A DNA stretch of 64,000 nt from RPRC01 sp034933285 (GTDB lineage Bacteria > Desulfobacterota > Desulfuromonadia > Geobacterales > Geobacteraceae): the NCBI GenBank assembly GCA_034933285.1, contig JAYFNT010000010.1, forward strand, positions 1 to 64,000. The letters are read 5' to 3'. How positions within the stretch are numbered: the stretch's first letter is position 1; each line of letters opens with the position of its first letter. Below are positions 26,046-34,720 of this stretch, piece after piece. The notes below the pieces were generated by a model, which was not told the origin of the DNA, made no database searches, and saw only the letters and a list, made by a program, of their open reading frames with translations. The position numbers and the translations under genes are program-made.

Positions 26046-27413
26046 TCAGTGCGCCTCTACCGAGCGAGTGTCGAGAATCATTTTTTCAATAAGCTTAATT
26101 TCGTTGGCAAATGTACGATTTGCTGTTTCGCGAATATTTTGAGCTTTCTCTCTAGCGGAAACTACTTCCTTTACAAGCTTTTGTTGAACAGAAAGTGTTG
26201 GCAATGGCATCGGAAATGCCGCAATGTCGCTACCACCAATTTTCCACATGCCAACAGCGGTTCTTGCATTCTGCTGAAACCAAGCTCTACCCACTGAAGA
26301 CTGAATTACTTCTCTCGCATACTCAGGTAAAATGCTCTCGTTAAATCTTGCCCTAATTATTATGTCCGGGAATATGATTCCTGGCTGATCATCTTCAACG
26401 AGAGCACTTTTTGCCACATGACTAAAACTTCCTACACTGCGGCAGATGAGTAGGTCGCCTTTTTTTAAGTAAAATCTCTCAGCAATTTTTTCAGATATGT
26501 CTACGTTTTTTGATTCTGACAGATCAAGCCCATGGGGCTGAAGGGCACTTAGTTTTAATATTTTATAGTTTGTTTGTTTTTTACTTGGTTTTACTGAATA
26601 GCCATTTGCCGTATTATCAAGACATTCACTCAGTTGAACAGCCGTATACTTCCCATCTTCTAAATTTGCCCCAACGCTAGCAAGCTGATTGAACATCAAT
26701 GACCATCGATCAATTTCTTTAAAAGATGAGCATATGATTTTGGGCAGTGTTGTGCGTTTTGGTTTTTTCAAGCCCAAACTCTCAATAAATTGCTGTTCTG
26801 AGCTAACCTCGATTGATTTTGAGATATCCAAGGACTCAGATAATTGATTATTGGCTAAAGAATAACTAGTTAAAATTTTCTGCTGGATTGGCAGCGGAGG
26901 TACCGGAATCTTAAGTGTTTTCAACAATGGATATGTCAGATTCATTCGCACCGAACCAGCGGTCGCTGCGCGGAGAGTTTGATTGAAGAAATCCGACTTG
27001 AGTATGAACCAGAAGACTTCAGGGAGAATGACAGAGCTATCTACTGAAAAGACGACGTAAGCCGGGCTGATGTATGCGCCATCATGCTCAGGTGGCACCC
27101 ACCCAATAGACCCAACATTGACGCGATACGGGTTGTAAGCAAAATCGCCAGAACTCACCTTTTTGTAAGGCTGCCTGATCTCTTTGCCAAGTGCGTCATA
27201 GGAATGAAAAATGCCATCGACATTGTTCACGCCGAGTATTTTGAAGGTCTCGTCCGGGCTTTTGAATGGACGAATTTTTTCGTTATGTTCAGTTACAAGC
27301 TCAGCAAGAGATACGAGCGGATATTTTGACTTGATTCGACCAGCAAAATACTTGACGTCCCAACGTTCAAGCTCACTGTATTGAATAATACGAAAGGCTG
27401 TCTCGCCCATCAC
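26046..27413 (-). CDS. hsdS: Type I-like specificity subunit (HsdS)
   Basis: A 455-residue DNA-recognition protein with two target-recognition domains. Each ends in the conserved segment that joins to a long helix: PLPIQQKILTSYSLANNQLS in the middle and PLPTLSVQQKLVKEVVSA near the end. The coding sequence is markedly AT-rich, common for HsdS genes that exchange by recombination. It starts at GTG 27413 or ATG 27410, overlapping the methyltransferase stop (TGATG), so translation is coupled. Confidence 0.88.
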   Translation of the reverse strand: MMGETAFRIIQYSELERWDVKYFAGRIKSKYPLVSLAELVTEHNEKIRPFKSPDETFKILGVNNVDGIFHSYDALGKEIRQPYKKVSSGDFAYNPYRVNVGSIGWVPPEHDGAYISPAYVVFSVDSSVILPEVFWFILKSDFFNQTLRAATAGSVRMNLTYPLLKTLKIPVPPLPIQQKILTSYSLANNQLSESLDISKSIEVSSEQQFIESLGLKKPKRTTLPKIICSSFKEIDRWSLMFNQLASVGANLEDGKYTAVQLSECLDNTANGYSVKPSKKQTNYKILKLSALQPHGLDLSESKNVDISEKIAERFYLKKGDLLICRSVGSFSHVAKSALVEDDQPGIIFPDIIIRARFNESILPEYAREVIQSSVGRAWFQQNARTAVGMWKIGGSDIAAFPMPLPTLSVQQKLVKEVVSAREKAQNIRETANRTFANEIKLIEKMILDTRSVEAH

Positions 27414-29617
27414 TCAGCCCCTCCCGCAACGGAAAAGGCGCTCGGGTCGGCGAGAAAATCCCGATACCACTCCAGGCAGGTTTTGTCGCAATCGGCGGGC
27501 TGGTTAGCGTTGGGGTAGAGTTCGTTCTGATCCTCCTCTCCGGTGGCGGAGATGCCGACCTTTTCCGCCTCGTACATGAAAATGGGGTAGTCAAAGCGCT
27601 CCTTGAGCAGTTGCCGCGCCTCGGTGATCTGTCGGACTTCCATCGCCTTCAGGTAGTCCTTAAGCTCCTTTTGCAGGGCCTTGCGCCGTTCGGCGTCCTT
27701 CGCCTGCTTGGCCGCCTCGATTTCGCTTTCCAGCCGCTCACGTTTCGCCTGAATCTCATCGGCGTATTGGGCTTCGATCTCCGCCTTGGCGGTTGCATAG
27801 GTCTCGTCAAACTGCTTCTGTTCCTCGTCGGTAAACTTTTGCAGGAAGAGCAGCGAGCATTTCACGCTGGCACCGGAGCTGATGAAGGTCTCCTGCGGCA
27901 AGCTGACCACGGAGCGGAGGAAGGCGCGGTCTTCGCTGAACTCACGCACGTAAGCGAGTGATGGGTTGTTGAAAATACCTTCCGGCAGCACTATGCCGAG
28001 GCGGCCGCTAGGCTTGAGCAGGTCGAGGCAGCGTTCGATGAACAACACTTCGGTCTTGATCTTGGCCTTGTCGCTCTTGGGTAGGTCGAACAGGCTGGCG
28101 ATAGGCTTGTTGAGCGCCGCCTTCACCCGGTTCTGTGCCTCGCGGTAGAGGTCGCCGTATTCCTTTAAATATCGCTCTTCGGCGGCAGGATTGACCTTGA
28201 TATCAACCTCCAACACCTTGTCGGTCGGCTCGACATTGGCTCCGAAGGGCGGATTGGTGAGAATGATGTCAAAGCGCCCCTCGAAAATGCCGTTGACGTT
28301 CAGAAAGCCGTCGTGGTGATGGACGCCGCCGTGGCCGTCGCCGTGCATGATCATGTTCATCTTGCTGGTGCGGGCCATGCGGTCGTTGGCGTCGGTGCCG
28401 TAAATGCAGCGATTGGAGAGCTTCCACAGGCGGGAGCCCTCGCGCTTCTGGTCGATGAACGCCTGCACCTCAGTGAATTTATCCTGGAGCTTTTTGGCCC
28501 GCTGCTCTTCGGTGAGCGACTTGTCTTTCTCAACCTCGGCCTTGAAAGCATTGTACTCCCGGTCGGCGTCTGCAAGAATTTTTTCCCTGACGATCTCGAA
28601 TACACGGATCAAAAAACCGCCGGAGCCGCTGGCCGGGTCGCAGACAATTTCGCCCTCCTGTGGATCGACCATGTGAACCATGAATTCGACGATGGTGCGA
28701 GGGGTGAAGAACTGGCCGATTTCGCCCCGGAAGGTGCGGCCGAGGAATCGCTCAAAGGCGACACCCTTTACGTCTTCGCTGGTGTCGGAAAGATTGTACT
28801 TCTCCAGCTCTTTGACAATGGCCTCACCAGTAGCGGGTTTCAGATTGATGCGTTCGTCGTCCTCGAAAATCTTATCGGCAGCGTAGGCCCGTTTCGTCTC
28901 TTGGAAAAGGTTGTCCAGCGGATTTTCGGCGATCTGGTTTTTTAACACATCGACGGTAAACAGATTGGTCTTGTTGCGCCGGGTGAGCAGGGAGCGTTCA
29001 ACGTAGACCTTGATGAACAGTACCTTGGCGATTTCGTCAAAGGCCGCCGCCGGGTCTTTCTTCTCCCTGTTGCGGATGATGTTGTGACACTTGTGCAGAA
29101 GATCGGCGAACTCCTTTTCCTTGAAGGCGCGAAGCTTTGAAAGCAGTTCCTCGATGTCCTTGTCCGAGGCGTCGCCATGCGGAATGTTCTCTATCTCCTC
29201 GGTGTACCCGGGCACCTTGTCTTTCTTAACCCGCCAATATTTCGTTTCCCGCGAGTTGTGGGTAACGAAGAACGGCGCCCCGCAAATGCGGGCATAGTTC
29301 TCCCCCTGTCCATAATCCTGGGGCTTAATTGTGACACTATCGGATTTGCATTCGACGATAATAAAAGGGGCGTTGTCGTCGGCCTTGTCCTGGGTGGTGC
29401 GCCAGATCACAAAATCGGCGCGGGCGGAGGCAGAACCACGGCCAGTCAGATCCATCTCTTCGGCAATCTGATCAAGGGCAAAATCGTATTCGTTGACTAA
29501 TATTAGAAGGTATTCCTGGCGAACAGTCTCTTCAGGAGTTTCGACCAGCCACTTGCTTCGAACGTGACTCCAAATCTTACCCTTCTTTACGTCTCGCTTT
29601 AAATGTAATTCACTCAT
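27410..29617 (-). CDS. Fused restriction nuclease and N6-adenine methyltransferase (BcgI-like RM subunit)
   Basis: A 735-residue protein. Residues 20-150 form an HsdR N-terminal-type PD-(D/E)xK nuclease domain: Asp68 (ARADFVIW) and Glu89-x-Lys91 (FIIVECKSD). The HsdM-like helical part follows, with GQFFTPR (301-307), the SAM site DPASGSGG (327-334) and the catalytic NPPF (455-458). The end is coiled-coil rich (EAKQAKDAERRKALQKELKD). No HsdR helicase gene is near. Cleavage and methylation in one chain with a separate specificity subunit is the design of type IIB enzymes such as BcgI, though a methylation-only or accessory-dependent system is possible. It is the first gene of a three-gene operon. 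Confidence 0.85.
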   Translation of the reverse strand: MSELHLKRDVKKGKIWSHVRSKWLVETPEETVRQEYLLILVNEYDFALDQIAEEMDLTGRGSASARADFVIWRTTQDKADDNAPFIIVECKSDSVTIKPQDYGQGENYARICGAPFFVTHNSRETKYWRVKKDKVPGYTEEIENIPHGDASDKDIEELLSKLRAFKEKEFADLLHKCHNIIRNREKKDPAAAFDEIAKVLFIKVYVERSLLTRRNKTNLFTVDVLKNQIAENPLDNLFQETKRAYAADKIFEDDERINLKPATGEAIVKELEKYNLSDTSEDVKGVAFERFLGRTFRGEIGQFFTPRTIVEFMVHMVDPQEGEIVCDPASGSGGFLIRVFEIVREKILADADREYNAFKAEVEKDKSLTEEQRAKKLQDKFTEVQAFIDQKREGSRLWKLSNRCIYGTDANDRMARTSKMNMIMHGDGHGGVHHHDGFLNVNGIFEGRFDIILTNPPFGANVEPTDKVLEVDIKVNPAAEERYLKEYGDLYREAQNRVKAALNKPIASLFDLPKSDKAKIKTEVLFIERCLDLLKPSGRLGIVLPEGIFNNPSLAYVREFSEDRAFLRSVVSLPQETFISSGASVKCSLLFLQKFTDEEQKQFDETYATAKAEIEAQYADEIQAKRERLESEIEAAKQAKDAERRKALQKELKDYLKAMEVRQITEARQLLKERFDYPIFMYEAEKVGISATGEEDQNELYPNANQPADCDKTCLEWYRDFLADPSAFSVAGGAE

Positions 29618-29972
29618 ATCATATGCCCCGCAAAAACCATTCGACTACAGCAGTTGTTTTTCTTGTACTCATCTTGATCGAATAGCCGAATAGCCAATTA
29701 AAAACCGCCTAAGCCCTCAAACCGGACAACTCTACATGATGCGAGCGTTTGGGTCAAATTTTCTAATATTGATTCGCGATTGTATAATCGCACATGGAAA
29801 GGATCACCGAGAGGAAAGGTTAAGCGTGGTCTGGAGTGGTCGCAACACTAGCATGGATTTCAGCCCCATACTCAGCCCGCTTAAGAAAGCAGCCGCCACT
29901 ACCAGTCAATCGGCTAAACCGTCCTCCCGAACCGATCATAGGCCAAGAACCGAAGTTCTGCCGAAGCCTACT
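29618..29972. other. Gene-free junction upstream of the restriction operon
   Basis: Should contain the promoter of the restriction operon, which reads leftward from 29617. A plus-strand frame of 165 codons starting at 29736 runs through here but has no ribosome site or familiar sequence, and I do not accept it. Confidence 0.3.
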
Positions 29973-30260
29973 CTAGATGCTCTTGAGGACCAGACCACGC
30001 ACCCCGCAGGGCAAATCTGGGGAGCTTGCCAGTTGGCAAGAGTCGCACCAGCCGTTTGCGGGGCTCAACTCCGGGGCCACGTGCCACTTCCGAAGAAGGC
30101 GTCGCGCACACGTCCAAAACGAGCCGGAGTCAGATGTTTTCAACCTGGGAGGGCGGCGTTTCCTCCATCGGTCCTGCTGTCGAATCATCAAGCCCGACAG
30201 CCCCGGCAGAAGCCTTTTCTGCTCTTCAAGTAGAGTCATTCTAACACATATGCTGATCAT
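29973..30260 (-). CDS. Small hypothetical protein, translationally coupled
   Basis: A 95-codon frame whose ATG overlaps the stop of the preceding 47-residue gene by ATGA. It is rich in Arg, Ser and Cys and matches nothing I know. The overlap is the only support, so it may be non-coding. Confidence 0.3.
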   Translation of the reverse strand: MISICVRMTLLEEQKRLLPGLSGLMIRQQDRWRKRRPPRLKTSDSGSFWTCARRLLRKWHVAPELSPANGWCDSCQLASSPDLPCGVRGLVLKSI

Positions 30261-30400
30261 TTCGAAGTCCGGATCTGTTTTTTGACCAGGTTCAGCGCGA
30301 CAACCAGCTCGGCTCTTTCCTGCACCGACAGACCGGGAGTGCTCAACCGGTCCACAATTTTTTTACGGAGCTGCGCCAGGTCACGCTTGATATCATCCAT
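30257..30400 (-). CDS. 47-residue hypothetical protein
   Basis: Starts MDDIKRDLAQLRKKIVDRL and ends KKQIRTSK. The site GGGGTGAGA directly precedes ATG 30400. It is predicted as two charged helices and looks like a small helical phage regulator or adaptor. No family is recognised. Confidence 0.5.
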   Translation of the reverse strand: MDDIKRDLAQLRKKIVDRLSTPGLSVQERAELVVALNLVKKQIRTSK

Positions 30401-30464
30401 TCTCACCCCTGCCCAGAAGCCCGGCCGGATCAGGCAAACCGGCCAGGCACCAGTTGTGTTCCGA

Positions 30465-30596
30465 TTACAGACAAATCACCGATTGCAAAACCATCCTCTT
30501 CCCATACTGCCTGGCCAGCCGTGCCAAGGTGGAGTTGTTCATCTCGAACAATCTTTCTTTGATTTCGCCATTCAGCCGCACGATATAAAGTTTCAT
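30465..30596 (-). CDS. 43-residue hypothetical protein
   Basis: MKLYIVRLNGEIKERLFEMN at the start, LQSVICL at the end, preceded by GGGGAGAG. It may be a short strand-helix protein with an HTH-like segment (NSTLARLARQYGKR). It is one of a run of small leftward genes in the element. Confidence 0.5.
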   Translation of the reverse strand: MKLYIVRLNGEIKERLFEMNNSTLARLARQYGKRMVLQSVICL

Positions 30597-30680
30597 TTTT
30601 TTTCTCTCCCCAGGTTGATTTCCTTCCTATAGAAGAAAAGATCGCCGCGCAGAATGATGCACCGGGGAGGGAAAAGGGCT

Positions 30681-30935
30681 TCAGCAGGCCCCGGTTGTTG
30701 GCGCATTCAGCAGTGAATCTTTCAATGCCTTCACTGTCTGGCTCTGAACATCTACAAGCTCGTGGATCGCCAGATCGTCAAGCTTGTTATAAAGGGCTCG
30801 TTGCTCCGGGGTGAACGTCGGCAGCAACTGTGCAAGCAGTTCCTGCCGTTCTGAGTCATGGCCATGCATTACATTGTCCGCGATATCCGACAGATACTCC
30901 GAATCATCAAAATTGCTCAATTTCTTCGCCGTCAT
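30681..30935 (-). CDS. 84-residue hypothetical phage-type protein
   Basis: Acidic and helical (FDDSEYLSDIADNVMHGHDS, then TPEQRALYNKLDDLAIHELV), preceded by AAGGAGGAAA. No family is recognised. It follows the DNA-binding gene at 30954 and may share its transcript. Confidence 0.55.
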   Translation of the reverse strand: MTAKKLSNFDDSEYLSDIADNVMHGHDSERQELLAQLLPTFTPEQRALYNKLDDLAIHELVDVQSQTVKALKDSLLNAPTTGAC

Positions 30936-30953
30936 GCGATTTTCCTCCTTTTT

Positions 30954-31289
30954 TCATTTTCTTGTTTTTAAAAGACTTCCTTTCGCTTTGAGCCTGGTTT
31001 TACGTCTTCCGTATTCACCACCTACCAACAGCTTTTGGAGTCCTTCTATCAATGGTCCGTACATGAACTTGTGCGGGTTGCCTGGAATGTACGGCAGATC
31101 GCCACGTTTGCAGAGCCGGAGGATGTATGTTTGACTCCATCCGGTCATGGCCATCACGTCTTCAGTTGAAAATAATACCTGTCGGCCGCCCTGTAGAAAT
31201 TGCTCCAGCCGTTCTATCCCGTTTTCCGGGTTCTCTTCCAGGAAGCTGAACACCCGCCCGATGATCCGGCATGTCTCGCCATCAAACAT
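30954..31289 (-). CDS. Helix-turn-helix DNA-binding protein (MerR/excisionase-like)
   Basis: A 111-residue protein. The segment LFSTEDVMAMTGWSQTYILRLCKRGDLPYIPGNP, viewed in parts, is a HTH_17/MerR-like unit: a D-V-A-type helix, a recognition helix and a G-L-P wing. The tail is basic (GRRKTRLKAKGSLLKTRK). It is probably a regulator or directionality factor of the element, distinct from the AlpA-like gene at 40127-40342. Confidence 0.62.
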   Translation of the reverse strand: MFDGETCRIIGRVFSFLEENPENGIERLEQFLQGGRQVLFSTEDVMAMTGWSQTYILRLCKRGDLPYIPGNPHKFMYGPLIEGLQKLLVGGEYGRRKTRLKAKGSLLKTRK

Positions 31290-31812
31290 AGATTTCTCCT
31301 TTCAGTATGAAAAAAGATTGCCAGCTAGAATGATGCACCGAATATATGCCCAATAGCTATTATGTCAATAATTCTAATTATTTACTGTTTGATATGAGCA
31401 ACAGTAGCCTTATGCTAGATCTGGTGTCTTTGGGGGGGATAAGATTGTATGTCTTCGGACGTGTTTTCTCGGTGAAAAGGCAAGAAACGCGGTTTTTGCG
31501 TCTCGTGGCAATGGTTATGCCCCCTTCATCGTTGTAGCTCCTGGAACTCATGGTTTGCAGGTCTAGCAAGCCCCGCCAGGTGCGGATTGATATGAATTGA
31601 TGCGCTTCAAGGCTGTTCGAGACGGTTGCAGCCGGCCAGAATGGAAGGTACCGGCATCGGATTGCCTGACTATCGGAAGGGGGGACAAGGGGGATGTTTC
31701 CGGCATCTGTTTAAAAGTGTTTTCTCGTTGAAAACGGCATGAGACGCCGATTTAGAAAAAAGAGGGGAGTTCTGCAGGGCCGTTTCACCCTGCAGAACTT
31801 TGGCAGTGGGGA
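31290..31812. other. Gene-free region inside the element
   Basis: No gene is supported. An imperfect 30-base direct repeat (core GTGTTTTCTCG-TGAAAA) occurs at 31461-31490 and 31717-31747. The terminator of the phage-gene chain lies at its right edge. It separates the small-gene group on the left from the satellite core on the right and should hold the promoter for 30954-31289. Confidence 0.4.
31768..31799 (-). terminator. Terminator of the leftward phage-gene chain
   Basis: AGTTCTGCAGGG (31768-31779) pairs with CCCTGCAGAACT (31788-31799). Read on the minus strand it is followed by CCCCTCTTTTTT, so it acts leftward, 13 bases after the stop at 31813. Confidence 0.85.
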
Positions 31813-32253
31813 TTAATCAGTTCTGAGATGCAGACCAGCAGCGATCTGAAGCGGCCGAACGGATTCTTCCAACTGTTTTCCGGTAGCTTCTTTCATCTCG
31901 TCATAGCCCATCTTTTCAAGGCCCGGCGTGTGCGGATCGAGCCCGGCCCGGATCGCGGCCAGCTGGTGGCCGGACCAGGGCGCGCCGGTTGCCGGATCCG
32001 TGTACGGGGAAAACTGCCTGGTGAATGTCGGAGTGCGGGCAATGCGGACACCCCCGCCTTCGACAGCTCGAACAACAGGTCTGCTGCCTTCAGATTTTGA
32101 CAGAGTAGTGCCCACTCGATCGCATTGTGATTTCATCAGAACTTCCCACACGTTCATAGCCTTGTCGAGCTGGGCTTTCGACATCCTGGAGCCGCGATTG
32201 AGAATAAGCTGATTGATTTTGCGGAAAGCTTCATCTTGCTGTGCATGTGTCAT
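31813..32253 (-). CDS. Hypothetical phage-type protein (146 aa)
   Basis: Helical N-terminus (AFRKINQLILNRGSRMSKAQ) and a Gly/Pro-rich middle (YTDPATGAPWSGHQLAAIR). Its ATG overlaps the preceding stop by four bases. It is the last gene before the terminator. No family is recognised. Confidence 0.6.
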   Translation of the reverse strand: MTHAQQDEAFRKINQLILNRGSRMSKAQLDKAMNVWEVLMKSQCDRVGTTLSKSEGSRPVVRAVEGGGVRIARTPTFTRQFSPYTDPATGAPWSGHQLAAIRAGLDPHTPGLEKMGYDEMKEATGKQLEESVRPLQIAAGLHLRTD

Positions 32254-32519
32254 AAGACACCTCCTATAAGCTGTTCCATGAGTTTATCGTTCTGGTCGAG
32301 TGAATCGAGTAATGACAGCTTGGGGGCCGATCCATGGGGCATCCCGCAAAGAAATGCCGTCAAGAACAACCGGGCTGCTGCGTCGCCTGCCAGGGCTTGC
32401 TCGACAGCCTTTTTAATGATCGCCCGGAAGGTGTCGGCCGTTACCTGTTCGGCCAAAATGCGTAAATACCGTGTCTCGGAGTGTCTCTCTTTTTGTTCTT
32501 CAACGGGTTTTTTTGTCAT
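32250..32519 (-). CDS. Hypothetical protein (89 aa)
   Basis: MTKKPVEEQKERHSETRYLR, then a helical region (FRAIIKKAVEQALAGDAAAR). It overlaps the next gene by ATGA and follows the previous by a few bases, part of the same tightly packed chain. No family is recognised. Confidence 0.58.
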   Translation of the reverse strand: MTKKPVEEQKERHSETRYLRILAEQVTADTFRAIIKKAVEQALAGDAAARLFLTAFLCGMPHGSAPKLSLLDSLDQNDKLMEQLIGGVL

Positions 32520-32522
32520 GAT

Positions 32523-32771
32523 TCAAGGTCTCCTTTTTAAATGATTATCAATAATCTCCTTGCGCGTTTTTGAGCTACCGTAGACGATACCTTCCAACTC
32601 CCTATCGGACATCCCTCTAAAATCAAAGCCGCATTCATGTTCGGAATTGGATTCGATTATTGCGAGAAGCTCGTCATCTGACATATTCTCAACAACTAGT
32701 GCACTTTCCAATTGCGCCAGGTCGAGGGCAGCACAAAATAAACGGCTTCGAATTGCTTGTCTGCTGCTCAT
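32523..32771 (-). CDS. Hypothetical protein (82 aa)
   Basis: Acidic small protein (NMSDDELLAIIESNSEHECG). Its start overlaps the upstream stop by ATGA. The repeated D-x-E-L pattern (SDDELLAI, SDRELEGI) suggests two short related helices. Function unknown. Confidence 0.58.
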   Translation of the reverse strand: MSSRQAIRSRLFCAALDLAQLESALVVENMSDDELLAIIESNSEHECGFDFRGMSDRELEGIVYGSSKTRKEIIDNHLKRRP

Positions 32772-33184
32772 TCTTTGAAACTCCGCTGTAATTCGATGAT
32801 CTTAATTTCCAGGTCTTCAAGCCGTTGCAGCAGATCGGCGGTCTCCAATATCCGGGCCTGCGCAGTCAAGAGCCCCACCAGCTCCGCCGCGATATCTGCG
32901 CTGATCGTGCCGGAGACCGCTGCTTCGAAGATCTGGCCTGCTTTTTCGTCCAGGCTGCCATTCGTGGCGATCCGGACAGGCTCCCGCTGCGGCCGGAGTG
33001 GCGGCATGAGGCGGTCAATGCACAGCCGCAGGGCTGAAACATCCCCATCAAGGGCCAAGGCGACTGCCTTCGCCACAAGTGCGTCGGCGTGAGGCTGCAA
33101 TAAGCTGCGCAACTCGCTCCGTTTATCTTTGATCCCCCTGGGTCGCCCAGATGGATTTCCGCTTCGTCCCTTCGTGAATGCCAT
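32768..33184 (-). CDS. DUF5681-like protein
   Basis: A 138-residue protein beginning with the DUF5681 pattern (FTKGRSGNPSGRPRGIKDK), a basic Gly/Arg loop followed by helices, and ending in a coiled coil (LLQRLEDLEIKIIELQR). DUF5681 proteins usually occur in phage or transposon regions, sometimes near packaging genes; no terminase is found here. It may bind DNA through the basic start. Confidence 0.68.
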   Translation of the reverse strand: MAFTKGRSGNPSGRPRGIKDKRSELRSLLQPHADALVAKAVALALDGDVSALRLCIDRLMPPLRPQREPVRIATNGSLDEKAGQIFEAAVSGTISADIAAELVGLLTAQARILETADLLQRLEDLEIKIIELQRSFKE

Positions 33185-33209
33185 CTACGTTAATCTTTCC
33201 TTGATGAGA

Positions 33210-33416
33210 TCAATTTGCCCCAAGCACTCGCCAGCCGGCAACATGCTGCCGAAGTTTGCCGGGCAAACCGTCCCGGATTGTTTTAAATCGGATTTCGTTC
33301 ATCTTCGGCGCGGCAATGACGATCGTGCCACTGTAATCCCAAAGCTGAACGCCTTCCGGCAAGTGATCAAGTTCCAACAAAGTCGGGGTCTGCACAGACG
33401 ATTTCCCATGTTTCAT
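33210..33416 (-). CDS. Hypothetical protein (68 aa)
   Basis: A small protein with a strong site (GGAGGTAAGAGG). Short strands are predicted (VQLWDYSGTIVIAAP). It sits four bases after the sigma-like gene and is likely expressed with it. Not recognised. Confidence 0.55.
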   Translation of the reverse strand: MKHGKSSVQTPTLLELDHLPEGVQLWDYSGTIVIAAPKMNEIRFKTIRDGLPGKLRQHVAGWRVLGAN

Positions 33417-33420
33417 CCTC

Positions 33421-34566
33421 TTACCTCCTTTTTGCCTTTAAAAGAGTCAAATGCCCACGTAATGACTTCAGGAAGTCCCGAAGCTTGCCCACTCCCTCTA
33501 ACTCCCGAAAACCCGCCACAGCGGCGCGCAGGCTCTCTGCTACGTAGTTCCGATTGAAGGCGCGGCCCTTGAGTGTAAAGCCTTGCCGGTTGAGCTCTTC
33601 AGCAATACGGGCGTCGCTCTGCGGTTCGTACGGTCCTAGGCCGAACTTGCGCTTGATGATTTCCGCATGAAGGGGTGAGAGCTTGCCGATGTAGCCTTCA
33701 AGCAGCCTGTCGCGTTGTTCGGCGGCTACCTGGTCGAACTGGTGAGCAGGTGTCGAATGCTGATCAAGCTCCCGGCGCATTTCTGGGTCTTCCTCTGCAG
33801 CCTGGAAGTCGATCAACTCCCGGACCTTCTTTGCCCGATCCTGCAGATATCGGATGGCCGCGCCTCGGCCGGCGGTGGTGATAGTGGCGAAGATCCGGCT
33901 TTCGTGCTTCTTCCCGGCCAGGTGCGCTTTGAAGTCGTCCAGGTCCTTTTCCGGTGCTTTGCTGGTTTCGAGGCGAAGGCTGTTTGCCAAGGCCATGACG
34001 TAACTTGAATGCAGGTCGTGGAAGTCATCGGTGACTACGCCGCCGGATTGAGGGACTATGCTGTTGCTGATGGCGAGTTTTTTCAAGACAGCCACCTTTG
34101 TCGCCCGGACTACAGGATGAGTCAGAATGTCCCTCTCCGGCAATCCCAACCGTTTGAAACCGATATTCGCTCGGCGGTTGCTTTCCTCGACGGCAATGGT
34201 TCGCTTGGTGGAAGAAAGGGCCTCGCACTTCGTGGACTTCGGGGCCTTCTTTGCCTGGAATTCCTCAACCGGCCAAACGTCAGCCTCGGCCAGCCGGAAT
34301 TCAGGATTTTTGAACGAATTCGCAGAACGCTTGCCCTGGACGTGGAAGCCGCCCCTGATGGTGCCGAGAATGCGGCCTTTTCTCGCCCTGGGACTGTCTG
34401 CGGTTCGGTAATAGCATTCGTCTCCCGGCCTCATAGTTCGGGTGGTTTCGTAGCTGGAAACACGTGAAAGCGTTCCGCCCTTGGTGCGCCGCAAGTAGGT
34501 TTCTACATGCGATTTGAGCATCGCCACGGTCAATGGAATCTTTTTTTTAACACCCCTCATTCTCAT
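33421..34566 (-). CDS. Sigma-factor-like protein of the element
   Basis: A 381-residue protein. Residues 292-329 resemble region 4 of sigma-70 (KLSPLHAEIIKRKFGLG, then DARIAEELNRQG), and residues 222-252 (HESRIFATITTAGRGAAIRY) recall the region 2/3 junction. The first 130 residues form a separate basic domain (RPGDECYYRTADSPRARKGR) that looks like a beta-barrel nucleic-acid-binding module. It could be a phage-type sigma or late-gene activator that redirects host RNA polymerase to element or helper promoters. Identity is based on motif resemblance only. GGAGGAAT precedes the start. Confidence 0.5.
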   Translation of the reverse strand: MRMRGVKKKIPLTVAMLKSHVETYLRRTKGGTLSRVSSYETTRTMRPGDECYYRTADSPRARKGRILGTIRGGFHVQGKRSANSFKNPEFRLAEADVWPVEEFQAKKAPKSTKCEALSSTKRTIAVEESNRRANIGFKRLGLPERDILTHPVVRATKVAVLKKLAISNSIVPQSGGVVTDDFHDLHSSYVMALANSLRLETSKAPEKDLDDFKAHLAGKKHESRIFATITTAGRGAAIRYLQDRAKKVRELIDFQAAEEDPEMRRELDQHSTPAHQFDQVAAEQRDRLLEGYIGKLSPLHAEIIKRKFGLGPYEPQSDARIAEELNRQGFTLKGRAFNRNYVAESLRAAVAGFRELEGVGKLRDFLKSLRGHLTLLKAKRR

Positions 34567-34720
34567 CTGCCCAAATTCCTCCGTTTTCTTCGATATATCC
34601 AGAATAGCGGATCACCACCCCAGCACCAAACGTTTTGCCTCAACCAACATCACTTCAATTTTTCACTCCCGCCGCATCCAACGGGGCTCAAGGCTCGGCG
34701 ACATCATTCGCGGCATCACT

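Noticed and set aside
29736..30233. Plus-strand frame of 165 codons
   Set aside because: No ribosome site, no familiar motif, and it opposes the coupled small genes on the other strand.
29618..31812. A second, shorter attachment site between cargo and core
   Set aside because: No copy of GTTCCAGACGA and no other integrase-type junction was found there, so the 20-kb extent is preferred.
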